Positions 10,874 through 18,360 of a DNA stretch of 22,135 nt are shown here, in pieces. The stretch comes from Oppiella nova (lineage: Eukaryota; Arthropoda; Arachnida; Sarcoptiformes; Oppiidae). Where the stretch lies: positions 1-22,135 of the forward strand of contig CAJPVJ010000629.1 in assembly GCA_905397405.1 (NCBI GenBank), given 5' to 3'. The first letter of the stretch is position 1. Each line of letters starts with the position of its first letter. The position numbers were made by a program, and so were the translations under genes. The notes beneath the pieces were generated by a model, which saw nothing but the letters and a program-made list of their open reading frames with translations, ran no database searches and was not told where the DNA came from.

Positions 10874-12827
10874 GTAGAAATCATTTATTTAAAGAATTCA
10901 ATAAAAAATAATATATAATATTAAAAGTTATTATTAAATAAGAAAATGGTATTCAATATTCACCTGATCTGAGGTGCGCTTTCGTGAAGTAATACATATT
11001 TATGGCTTTCTGCGGAGTGCCACCGGGACTGACACCACCCGTTGCGGCCCCACCGGTGCCACTGCCAGCGCTGGTAGGCTTTTTCGCCTGAGTATCGTTT
11101 TGCAGTAAACACGTCGTCTCCTGAATGGGTGCTAACGGGTTGACGACGAAACTGAACGAAGCGGCCGAACAGTCCACTTCATCCCGACACCAGCCCAGGC
11201 ACTCATATAGTGATACGTTACGTATCGTGTAGTATGTAGTGCCCGGGTAGTCTCGGTTTGTCATCTTCTCAAATGTGACCCTCGCTATGCAATTCATACG
11301 TAAATTAATTTTTCATATTTTTTCAAGTCCCTTTTTAATTCATATGCAAAATATTAAGTCAATTCTCTCTATTGACTATAGTTTTGGGAATAAAGTTTTT
11401 CCTAATGTATTGAAAAAGTTTGTGTGAAATTATAATATCAATAGATTTTTGTTGTAAAGCTATTAAGTGTTTTTTCTTATTCAAGTGATATCCCATTCCT
11501 TGACACAAAGACCTTGAATTAATTCAAAGTCACTCGGAAGTGATATTTGGCTTTTTTGTGTTGAATAAAATTATTTTGTTTTCAATTGTGAAAAAAAGTG
11601 TTCACAATTTGTCTCATTAAAAAATATATTATATTTTACGTGCAATTGTCCGTTAGAGACAAACTTTTGTCGATTAATTTCGATTCAATTTTTCTGATGA
11701 TTAATAAGATTTTATTTAAATATATTAATATCAGACAACTTTTTATTTCTTATCGCAAATATTTTCGCAAATTATCTTTTTAAATAAATAATGAATAGTA
11801 TGATAGACCGCACGGAATGCAATGTTTTGACAATTTATCTCATCTATCATATCTTAGAAGTTATATTTTGGCGATAATAGTATGCAGTAATTGCAAATAG
11901 TGTACAGAATTGTATATACGGTATATTTCTTATATTTATTTAGTGGTCCACAGCGAGAGTCCAGTGAATTTAAAAAACGCTATTTTCATATTATGCTTAC
12001 AAACTATTATTAGTTGTTTATGTAATACCAAAAGCTCTCATTCACAGTAATAATTGTACGGAAAGAAGTCAAACACATAAACAACTAATCGATTACAACA
12101 AAGAATCACATTATTTGAGAGAATTTACCGTAAATTAGAATTTCTAATAATAGGAAAAGATATATATTTTTAATACTAATAATAATAATAATATTTCCAT
12201 TTGTGTTATAATCATATGGTAATGCAATTCGTGTTGAGAAACAGTATTGCGAAAAGAAATGGTGTTTCTCCCATATGTTTTAGTATTAAAAATAAATACA
12301 AAACACAACACAAGCCGAAAAAAAGTTAATAAATAGTCTGAGAATTTGAAGGCCAGTAATAATATGAGGAAAAACACCGTTTCCAGAGCGCACACAACAC
12401 TCGCATTATGTAATACAATATAAGGCTATACCTGTGCCGGAGTGGGAAGGGATTGACTGCTACTGACATATGACCCTTCGCTTAGTTATTACAGATAAAG
12501 CGCTGGCATTTATTACATATTCATATATACACTACTTTTTTGGGAAAATATTTTTTCTTAGAAAACCTCTTTCGGTTCAGTCATTCACTGAACAGTTATG
12601 AAAAATGTATGGAAAATATATGATAAATAAAAATTCCTAATTAATAGTAATGGCATGTATTTGTTAGGGGAATATTCATGGGCTGCACACTGTCTACCGG
12701 TGACCTAATGTAGTGACCATTAATTACAAGGGAATGGGAGCACCAGAGGCTTACCCGAGACGGTGGCGATCATGAGGAAGACTATAGAGGCTATCATTGG
12801 TAACCCCATAGCTGTGGTATACTTCAT
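6213..12827 (-). CDS. PAN/apple and zona pellucida domain transmembrane protein, 11 exons, complete
   Basis: Predicted type I membrane protein of 735 residues, expected to be secreted apically and assembled into cuticle or apical extracellular matrix filaments after cleavage from its anchor. The join is 12827-12755, 11284-10964, 10654-10533, 10158-10011, 9670-9558, 9238-9010, 8701-8349, 8065-7932, 7838-7617, 7543-7218, 6379-6213. The exons total 2208 nt, all introns are GT-AG, and phases agree throughout. Seen: signal peptide (1-24); PAN1 (about 25-131, four Cys); PAN2 (Cys 135-219) and PAN3 (Cys 226-334), each with six Cys; a Thr/Ser/Pro/Gln linker (336-385); ZP domain (399-623) with ten Cys; RRRR at 635-638; TM helix about 699-723. 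Known: this order is that of NompA, nematode NOAH proteins and the Drosophila Neyo/Nyobe/Morpheyus/Trynity group. The exact orthologue cannot be named from sequence alone. The least certain joins are the intron 1 acceptor and the exon 10 donor. Confidence 0.93.
6591..6625 (+). repeat. GA microsatellite in ZP intron 10
   Basis: About 35 bp. On the sense strand of the ZP gene it reads as a CT tract within intron 10. Confidence 0.98.
6992..7025 (+). repeat. GA microsatellite in ZP intron 10
   Basis: About 34 bp, a second such tract in the same intron and again CT on the sense strand. Confidence 0.98.
7218..7543 (-). CDS. ZP gene exon 10: ZP-C cysteine cluster and furin-like site
   Basis: Encodes residues 572-680. 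GCPVDNSIFPSF, EAFRFTESYGVIFQC and KYCIGKCEPVIC supply Cys 573, 609, 614, 618 and 623, completing the ten-Cys ZP domain. WGRRRRS (RRRR 635-638) is the consensus cleavage site expected between the ZP domain and the membrane anchor. The donor G|GTTCGT at 7217 is chosen for phase and is not a strong site; a second phase-compatible option (TTCG|GTGATA) lies upstream. Without splicing, the frame runs on to a TAG at 7120-7122. Confidence 0.85.
7617..7838 (-). CDS. ZP gene exon 9: ZP linker and start of ZP-C
   Basis: Encodes residues 498-571. APLPKIVIFG is followed by the ZP-C signatures REASTVRIGDRLSFRI and TPYGIFARSCVAMA (Cys 554), ending FEIVDEHG. The acceptor is TTCCCAG. The donor is GTATGC, and the next intron (7616-7544) is just 73 bp; reading through it shifts the frame and destroys the conserved GCPVD motif. 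Confidence 0.92.
7932..8065 (-). CDS. ZP gene exon 8: end of ZP-N
   Basis: Encodes residues 454-497 plus two bases: AGVYTNTVVLQHH, a KADKVY stretch, C481 and FGMMPVR. These are family-typical ZP-N segments. No start codon is needed, because the exon is internal. The donor is GTAAGA and the exit phase is 2. The following intron is only 93 bp. Confidence 0.92.
8349..8701 (-). CDS. ZP gene exon 7: linker and first part of ZP-N
   Basis: Encodes residues 336-453. A Thr/Ser/Pro/Gln-rich linker (336-375), plausibly O-glycosylated, leads into SCDSYGVCYEV and then the ZP-N start at LKCTDTRIVVNV (Cys 399, 427, 448). The acceptor CTCTCAG has a good pyrimidine tract. The donor is GTAATG in phase 0; ignoring it leads to a stop near 8298 and loses the ZP domain. 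Confidence 0.9.
9010..9238 (-). CDS. ZP gene exon 6: remainder of PAN3
   Basis: Encodes residues 260-335, with GGCLRACTIE, then FICRS, NCALY and a final SC (Cys 266, 270, 278, 294, 334), completing the third PAN domain. The PAN2 and PAN3 domains are both split by an intron next to the helix, which suggests duplication of a two-exon unit. The donor is GTAAGT. Confidence 0.9.
9558..9670 (-). CDS. ZP gene exon 5: start of PAN3
   Basis: Encodes residues 222-259, starting SDDICQDQRAYDY and holding the first Cys (226) of the third PAN domain. The acceptor is CCATAG and the donor GTAAGC. The phase passes from 1 to 0, in agreement with both neighbours. Confidence 0.88.
9883..9915 (-). repeat. CT microsatellite in ZP intron 4
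   Basis: About 33 bp; GA on the ZP sense strand. Confidence 0.98.
10011..10158 (-). CDS. ZP gene exon 4: second half of PAN2
   Basis: Encodes residues 173-221, beginning VRFVCRSVEFNY. It carries Cys 177, 189 and 219, which complete the six-cysteine PAN pattern begun in exon 3. The acceptor is TGTTAG, the donor is GTGAGT and it exits in phase 1. Confidence 0.9.
10533..10654 (-). CDS. ZP gene exon 3: first half of PAN2
   Basis: Encodes residues 132-172, containing NVCNRLWAFERF and then EACLAACLNE (Cys 135, 165, 169), the typical N-terminal strand and central helix of a PAN/apple domain. It enters in phase 1 after ACATAG and leaves in phase 0 at GTAAGC. Confidence 0.9.
10840..10869 (+). repeat. 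GA microsatellite in ZP intron 2
   Basis: About 30 bp; CT on the ZP sense strand. Confidence 0.98.
10964..11284 (-). CDS. ZP gene exon 2: first PAN/apple domain with Gly/Thr insert
   Basis: Encodes residues 25-131. The PAN core is visible as ECLGWC, then VDC and TTCLL (Cys 53, 57, 63, 83). The outer Cys pair present in PAN2 and PAN3 is absent, so this is a four-cysteine variant. A low-complexity Ser/Gly/Thr/Ala run (about 94-115) is inserted before the final strand, which ends NMYYFTKAH. The acceptor (GCATAG) has a poor pyrimidine tract, but the phase matches exon 1. The donor is GTGAAT. Confidence 0.88.
12755..12827 (-). CDS. ZP gene exon 1: start codon and signal peptide
   Basis: The ATG is at 12827-12825. 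It encodes residues 1-24, with a hydrophobic stretch (MIASIVFLMIATVS) and likely cleavage just after the exon junction (TVSA). The donor is GTAAGC, exiting in phase 1. This start was chosen because it gives a standard signal peptide whose phase fits the first PAN exon; an ATG inside the next exon's open frame (11297) would lie in the intron and lack a signal. Confidence 0.85.
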
Positions 12828-13159
12828 ATTATACGATGAGATGAGAGCCCAAAAAAGCTGATTATATGATCACTGGTTGCGTATGTGTTGAGCGCACAGT
12901 CAGGTGTATTGCACAGGTATTTGCACTATGAGGTGAATCGCACACAGGTATCTACACAGTGAGCTGAGTTGCATAGGTATGGTATGGTATCTCTGGGTAT
13001 ATTCTGTACCACTATTTTCTATTCACACAACACATATACAGATACACACATACGGCCAGATGAGGTGAGTCGTTAGCACAGGTAGTTTTTTGTCAGCTAT
13101 ACTGGTTTGCGGAGCGTATCATCCGATGCACAGTTGCCTTCAATGGTATGACTTTGACT
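12828..13159 (-). promoter_or_regulatory. Predicted 5' leader of the ZP gene with three upstream ORFs
   Basis: If transcription starts near 13159 and the leader is unspliced, it contains three complete ATG-started uORFs before the main ATG: 13122-13093 (9 codons plus TGA), 13051-13019 (10 codons plus TAG) and 12974-12900 (24 codons plus TGA). I see no other ATG in the leader. All three end before the main start, which would favour reinitiation or leaky scanning. An intron in the leader could remove some of them. Confidence 0.35.
12899..12985. repeat. Degenerate ~31-bp tandem repeat in the ZP gene leader
   Basis: About three imperfect units share the pattern GAGGTGAATYGCACAGGTAT: starts near 12899, 12930 and 12961, followed by a short GGTAT run. 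A related piece (GAGGTGAGTCG, then GCACAGGTA) recurs at about 13062-13085. The third predicted uORF lies almost wholly inside this array. Confidence 0.5.
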
Positions 13160-13193
13160 GAAGACGTTCTTACGGTTGAGAACACTATTTATA
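13156..13193 (-). promoter_or_regulatory. Candidate TATA/initiator core promoter of the ZP gene
   Basis: On the minus strand, TATAAATAG (13193-13185) is followed by TCAGTC (13161-13156), which matches the arthropod initiator consensus. The initiator A would be at 13159, about 34 nt from the first T of the TATA box, slightly longer than usual. This predicts an unspliced leader of about 330 nt before the ATG at 12827. A second TATAAATAG lies near 13.43 kb. This is inferred from sequence alone. Confidence 0.4.
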
Positions 13194-13199
13194 TGACGA

Positions 13200-13487
13200 G
13201 ATGTCTGTTCCTCAACACTCCAGAGGCCACACCATCAGAAGGAGGGGTTAGCTGTTGAACGACAATATGATGGCTGTGTGTCCGCTATAACGAGTTCCCG
13301 GGGCTGTTGTGGGGGGCAGACAGGCATACAGTATACTGGGATAGTATGCTGTGATCAACTGGTTGTAGGTCTGGCTGTGAACCGACTGTTTCCCAAATCA
13401 GACTAATTTTCAATTAAATGGATTCCTATTTATATTAATAATGGTTCGGAAGGGGCGGCGGAATTGTCCCTCAATTTGCGATTAGTG

Positions 13488-13520
<33 letters not shown>

Positions 13521-14795
13521 CCTAATTGACAGCCTAACCTACCGGTGCTCAACAGTTCGCTCGCACTGTTCGACTCTTTGACTTTAATGACACGAAAAAT
13601 AATGGCCTTTCGAGACATCGAAATGCAATTTTTTGGGAAAAAACTAATAATAGAAAGAATTTTTTCGCGTCAATCAAAATCTCTATAAAATATTTCTCTC
13701 GAAAACATATAGGAAATCATTCAAACAAATTGTTATTTCTGTGGAGAAAAAATCCTTTTCTCTGCGATCGATGTAAAGCACGAACTGATATGTGAGGCAA
13801 AAAAGTTTGCGATACTTTTGCGTATGATATGATGCAAACCCTAATGCCTAATATATTCTTCAGTAACCTCTTATTGACTTATTTACAGACATCTCATAGC
13901 CCTATGAAATGCATGTAAAATATTTTGGTGAAAAAATTTTTATTTCATATTAATATAAAATCTGAGAAAAAACTGATTATATTTCGTGAGAGAAGGCAAA
14001 CGCATTGAATATACGATTAGTCGTTAACACTAATGATAACACTACATGTGAATCACTGTTACAAAATACAGGGGGTTTACACCTTTCTGACACCTTTACA
14101 ACTATAGATATCAATCTATTTGATATTTTATTCAATTCACTATATTATTCCCATTTTAATCAATATTTTTTGATATATTTATTGAATAGAAATTGTAGTA
14201 TTTTAGGGAAAACTGTATTTCGTTGGCCACCCCTTCTGTGCACCTATGCTCTCAAGTGTCCACAATTGAAGCCAAAAATCTCGTTAGACATCTAAATAAC
14301 ATTTTCTCTCAAATTTAAGCATCAAATGTGATTCTTTACACGAAATTGATGGCCAAGAGATCATAATACAGTGCATCCCATGGGATAACTGATAGTAAAT
14401 AGTGTTTGATATGAAGAGATTCACTGCAAAAATTGCACAAAAGTTACAATCATTTTGATGCCTAATGTAATGCAAAGTACAATAGCCTTCTCGTAACGGC
14501 TGGTCATCGCCTGTTGAATGGGCTGTGGATGCGATGATCACAACATTCTTCGAGTAGTCATTCATTCAAATCTCAGCGTTCAATGAATTTTTGATCTAAA
14601 GTTTAGCCCTTTTGAGGCCCCCTTTCCATACGATGAGACTATTTTCATATCATATTTGCGCTCAAATCGTATGAAAATTACTTGACTTCTCAATGAAGAT
14701 GATTGAAGACTAGCACTCAATCCCTATTCGGATATTAACGACTCATATCTGACATGAAGTCTCTCTCACTCCGCGTGTAATACACCGTATTTTTC
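13200..14795. other. Intergenic DNA upstream of the ZP gene
   Basis: The first part (13.2-13.4 kb) is less AT-rich than the surroundings and may be regulatory for the minus-strand ZP gene. It carries a GA tract at 13492-13518 and TACCGGTGC at 13540. Two overlapping opposite-strand frames at 14005-14565 show no recognisable protein features. Confidence 0.45.
13492..13518 (+). repeat. GA microsatellite upstream of the ZP gene
   Basis: About 27 bp, lying some 330 bp upstream of the predicted initiator. GAGA-factor-like binding is possible but not shown. Confidence 0.97.
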
Positions 14796-15163
14796 ATGTA
14801 ATTTTATGTTTGAGTTCAGTGTTTGAGAAAAATAATCATTAAGTCTTAGATATTTATATTTATATCTTCAGTAAAAATTGAAAACTTTTTCTTGTAATTT
14901 GTTTTTTCTTTTAATGTTTTTTCGAGTTTTCAAAGTTTTTTCTCTCAAAAATATATTCTGATTTTTAACGTATCAAAGAGTTATTTCGATGCATATATTT
15001 ATATAACTGTATATTATATTCAGATTCCAATCATTTATGTATTAATAGGAGAAAACAAATTATAAAATTCAATACAAAAAAAGTCACTTAGGAATTTAAA
15101 AGTCAAAATAAGTTATAAAATATTTTATTGTAAAATAGACTTTTGGTAAAAATTATTATATAA

Positions 15164-15165
<2 letters not shown>
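14796..15165 (+). repeat. Repeat family D, copy 1 (370 bp, ends in CT tract)
   Basis: The segment starts ATGTAATTTTATGTTTGAG and ends TATAACAT next to a CT tract. It recurs in the same orientation at 15922-16297 with only a handful of substitutions and small indels (roughly 97 percent identity by eye). It is non-coding and very AT-rich. I see no terminal inverted repeats or target-site duplication. Confidence 0.9.

Positions 15166-15194
<29 letters not shown>
15166..15194 (-). repeat. CT microsatellite ending repeat D copy 1
   Basis: About 29 bp. Confidence 0.97.
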
Positions 15195-15195
<1 letters not shown>

Positions 15196-15196
<1 letters not shown>

Positions 15197-15921
15197 TCCC
15201 CATATTTTATAGTCTCTCTCTCTCCCTCCTAACATACACTTTATTATCGCACCAGTGTTTTAGAGCACTTATATATTTTAAAAGTCCATTTTGGCGTACA
15301 ATTTATACGTCTATTTTTATTGGATTCAAGTTTTTATTATACATATAATTTTCTTAGGCACTCATAACCCATACAACATGGCCAACAATACGCCAACCAT
15401 AACCGGCTGAATCTATTAGCGCCACAATAGACTTCATATACCATTAAATATACGAGATTTGTGTTATTGTACTCGCCATATATATCACATATAAATTCAC
15501 ATAATTTTCTCTCCGAAGTCTTATTGTATTCTATATCTTATATCTATTGTTAACAGATATGACAGACTGTGAGCGCATACACACCATAAACGACTGACCC
15601 TTTAAATAGTCTAATAGTTATTCCCATTGTTATTGCACTGTATTTCCGGACATTGAGTTATTAGGGGTCTTAAGGCTTACACTAGCGGACCAATAGGTAG
15701 TAATATTCAAACATAGCATGTATTGAATGCATTTCTGACCGATCATTATCATCGATAATACCGGTGCCCCCGTCACTGGACCTTTAATTTACGTGACTTT
15801 AACACTATTATCAACGGTTTGACACCAAAGAAAACTCATCACTCATTCGTCGCCTCAATTGGTCTCTCCATAGACACGACACGTATTCCTCGAGAGTTCT
15901 TAGTATCAGCTCATCCGCTAT
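15196..15921. other. Unique DNA between the two D repeats
   Basis: No coding frame or RNA gene is recognised. A second short CT run lies near 15,213-15,224 and TACCGGTGC is at 15759. Confidence 0.4.
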
Positions 15922-16295
15922 ATGTAATTTTATGTTTGAGTTCAGTGTTTGAGAAAAATAATCATTAAGTCTTAGATATTTATATTTATATCTTCAGTAA
16001 AAATTGAAAACTTTTTCTTGTAATTTGTTTTTTCTTTTAATGTTTTTTCTCGTTTTCAAAGTTTTTTCTCTCAAAAATATATTCTGATTTTGAACGTATC
16101 AAAGAGTTATTTCGATGCATATATTTATATAACTGTATATTATATTCAGATTCCAATCATTTATGTATTAATAGGAGAAAACAAATTATAAAATTCAATA
16201 CAAAAAAAAGTAACGTAGGAATTTAAAAGTCAAAATAAGTTATAAAATATTTTATTGTAAAATAGACTTTTGGCAAAAATTATTATACTGTATAA

Positions 16296-16297
<2 letters not shown>
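15922..16297 (+). repeat. Repeat family D, copy 2 (376 bp, ends in CT tract)
   Basis: A direct copy of 14796-15165, offset by 1126 bp. Differences include a five-base insertion near its end (TATTATA versus TATTATACTGTATA) and one extra A in a poly-A run. Like copy 1 it stops exactly at a CT tract, and sequence beyond that tract is unrelated to that of copy 1. Confidence 0.9.

Positions 16298-16337
<40 letters not shown>
16298..16337 (-). repeat. CT microsatellite ending repeat D copy 2
   Basis: About 40 bp, longer than the tract at copy 1. Confidence 0.97.
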
Positions 16338-16339
<2 letters not shown>

Positions 16340-17209
16340 GATAAAGTCAAAGTCAAAACCAAAATATGAAATTCATATCTAAACAACTCAAGAGTGGAAT
16401 TGGATATCAAAAAAGTAATGTCAGACTTTTTAATAAATAACATAATTAAATAAAAATGTGTTTCGAAGTGAAGTGAGCGAAAAAAATTGTCTGAAAAGTC
16501 AGTTAAGGTGATAGAAAAGTGTAATGAAAAAACATTGCCATTGAATACCTGATCGCATACACCGTTAGCATTGATTACTTCCGCTAATATACTGTACTTC
16601 TGATATCAAACATACAAACTCTTCCCCGAAAAGCACAACATACCGTTCCTTACATTATAAGCCAATACATTATAGCTTAAATAGTGAACCCTTTTCTCAA
16701 TGATTAAAACAAAAGCAAAGTAACAAAAAAGCAGAGTTTTGCCAACTTTTTCTTGTGTGCAAACCTTTATTTTTCCGTGAAATACGCAATCATATTATGA
16801 GATAAATTACTTACAAGTAGTTTATAAGACAACTATAGCCAAACAATTAGCCATTTTTGAGTTTAAGTTTTTTAATATAAATTTGGTTCCCCATTCCCTT
16901 CAATTTGTTATTTTATTTATTTATTATATTTTTGTGTGCATTTTATATTTATTAATATATAATTTTTTAATGTGTGTTCCCCTCGTAATTATTATTATAT
17001 TGTTTGTATGATTTTTTTTTGTGTTATTTGTTTCACTACTCATCCTATTTTGTAAAGAAAAGGTTTAAGCATTTTATAGTCACGTTTCGCGTATAATGTT
17101 TTAATAAATTAGTTTTTTATTATTAGTTATAATTTATTTTCTCTCTCTTATATTTAAAGGGATATGTCTTCAATTTTGTTGATTACCAACAATTATGTAA
17201 TGCTTTCAT
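16338..17209. other. AT-rich intergenic DNA, nothing recognised
   Basis: There is no supported gene. The block CCGCTAATATACTGTA near 16,581 is also found near 3071; the rest is low-complexity AT-rich sequence. Confidence 0.4.
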
Positions 17210-17279
17210 TAGAATTGTTATTATTATTTAACGCTTCAAAAACATTATGATTTGAAACACAAGAATAGTAGTGAATGAG

Positions 17280-17281
<2 letters not shown>

Positions 17282-17317
<36 letters not shown>
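17282..17317 (+). repeat. GA microsatellite left of B1
   Basis: About 36 bp, paired with the CT tract at 17658 as part of the inverted arms. Confidence 0.98.
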
Positions 17318-17319
<2 letters not shown>

Positions 17320-17654
17320 TGTGAAAGTAATTTATATCACTTAATGAGCAGTAATATATGAATACTTATTTTAATTGTATAAATGAGAGAATCGTATGAA
17401 TTTAAAGTAAAAAAAGGAGAGAAAATATATTTGCATACATTAAGTACAGTGTCTTTTGTGTGAAAAATGACAAAATAATTCGTATTAAAGGTTACGAACA
17501 AATTGTTATCGAAATTCCGATCAAAAGGAATAACAAAAATAGTTTTGTCCGGCAAATCAATTACACTTCGGGAACAAAACTATATTTCCTATCGAAGTGT
17601 AATTTGTATTCAATATAATAAATAGGCAAACATTTGACTTAGTATTTCGAAATC

Positions 17655-17658
<4 letters not shown>
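17318..17658 (+). repeat. Repeat family B, copy 1 (341 bp)
   Basis: Begins ACTGTGAAAGTAATTTATAT and ends AAATCAAGT. It is flanked by a GA tract on the left and a CT tract on the right. It contains two overlapping inverted repeats at 17539-17603. A near-identical copy lies at 17891-18232. Confidence 0.9.

Positions 17659-17691
<33 letters not shown>
17658..17691 (-). repeat. CT microsatellite right of B1
   Basis: About 34 bp. Confidence 0.98.
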
Positions 17692-17693
<2 letters not shown>

Positions 17694-17763
17694 CTCATTC
17701 ACTACTATTCTTGTGTTTCAAATCATAATGTTTTTGAAGCGTTAAATAATAATAACAATTCTA

Positions 17764-17865
17764 GCAAAACGGCTCAACTTTTTTATTTATTCGCTATCTA
17801 AACATTTGAATCTTATTTGAGTTTTGATTTAAAATAAATAAGACTTCTTTCTTGAAAAATAGTGG
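17764..17865 (+). repeat. Repeat family C, copy 1 (102 bp, ends in GA tract)
   Basis: Begins GCAAAACGGCTCAAC and ends GAAAAATAGTGG next to a GA tract. It abuts the right arm of the B1 composite. The other copies are at 20180 and 20294. Confidence 0.88.
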
Positions 17866-17891
17866 AGAGAGAGAGAGAGAGAGAGAGAGAA
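17865..17891 (+). repeat. GA microsatellite between C copy 1 and B2
   Basis: About 27 bp, shared as the end of unit C and the left flank of B2. Confidence 0.97.
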
Positions 17892-18228
17892 CTGTGAAAG
17901 TAATTTATATCACATAATGAGAAGTAATATATGAATACTTATTTTAATTGTATAAATGAGAGAATCGTATGAATTTAAAGTAAGAAAAGGAGAGACAATA
18001 TATTTGCATACATTAAGTACAGTGTCTTTTGTGTGAAAAATGACAAAATAATTCGTATTAAAGGTTACGAAGAAATTGTTATCGAAATTCCGATCAAAAG
18101 GGAATAACAAAAATAGTTTTGTCCGACAAATCAATTACACTTCGGGAACAAAACTATATTTCCTATCGAAGTGTAATTTGTATTCAATATAATAAATAGG
18201 CAAACATTTGACTTAGTATTTCGAAATC

Positions 18229-18232
<4 letters not shown>
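17891..18232 (+). repeat. Repeat family B, copy 2 (342 bp)
   Basis: A direct copy of 17318-17658, with about nine substitutions and one inserted G (GGAATAAC to GGGAATAAC). The differences fall in the first two thirds; the last part is identical. It too sits between a GA and a CT tract. Confidence 0.9.

Positions 18233-18269
<37 letters not shown>
18233..18269 (-). repeat. CT microsatellite right of B2, ending at the N
   Basis: About 37 bp before the ambiguous base. Confidence 0.97.
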
Positions 18270-18270
18270 N
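18270..18270. other. Single ambiguous base (N) inside a CT tract
   Basis: This is the only N I see in the window. It lies where a CT tract joins an inverted copy of repeat B, the kind of place where assembly or consensus calling fails. Confidence 0.95.
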
Positions 18271-18340
18271 CTCATTTATACAATTAAAATAAGTATTCAT
18301 ATATTACTTCTCATTATGTGATATAAATTACTTTCACAGT
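18271..18340 (-). repeat. Repeat family B, inverted partial copy (70 bp)
   Basis: This is the exact reverse complement of 17891-17960, the start of copy 2, and matches it better than copy 1. A CT tract follows, mirroring the GA tract before copy 2. It starts immediately after the N at 18270. Confidence 0.88.
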
Positions 18341-18360
18341 TCTCTCTCTCTCTCTCTCTC
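18341..18360 (-). repeat. CT microsatellite after the inverted B fragment
   Basis: About 20 bp, then GAGTCTCTCC. Confidence 0.95.

Larger units (their letters stand above)
17210..17763. repeat. Inverted-repeat composite around core B1
   Basis: The left arm (17210-17281, TAGAATTGTTATTATTATTT onward) is repeated inverted at 17692-17763. Inside the arms come a GA tract (17282-17317), core B1 (17318-17658) and a CT tract (17658-17691). The inverted complementarity, counting the GA/CT tracts, is over 100 bp per side. This looks like a foldback or MITE-like element, or an assembly artefact built on GA/CT tracts. Confidence 0.8.

Noticed and set aside
14005-14295. A 96-codon plus-strand frame.
   Set aside because: It begins at TTG rather than ATG, is AT-driven and has no recognisable domain.
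17337-18134. Paired 72- and 74-codon minus-strand frames in B1 and B2, which look like a duplicated small gene.
   Set aside because: They are just the AT-rich B repeat read backwards. The changes I can see between them in the shared frame alter the amino acid, and an inserted base changes the N-terminus, so there is no sign of protein-level selection.
14796-18360. A CRISPR-like array suggested by several repeats.
   Set aside because: Repeat units are long, few and irregularly spaced, and the setting is a spliced eukaryotic gene region.
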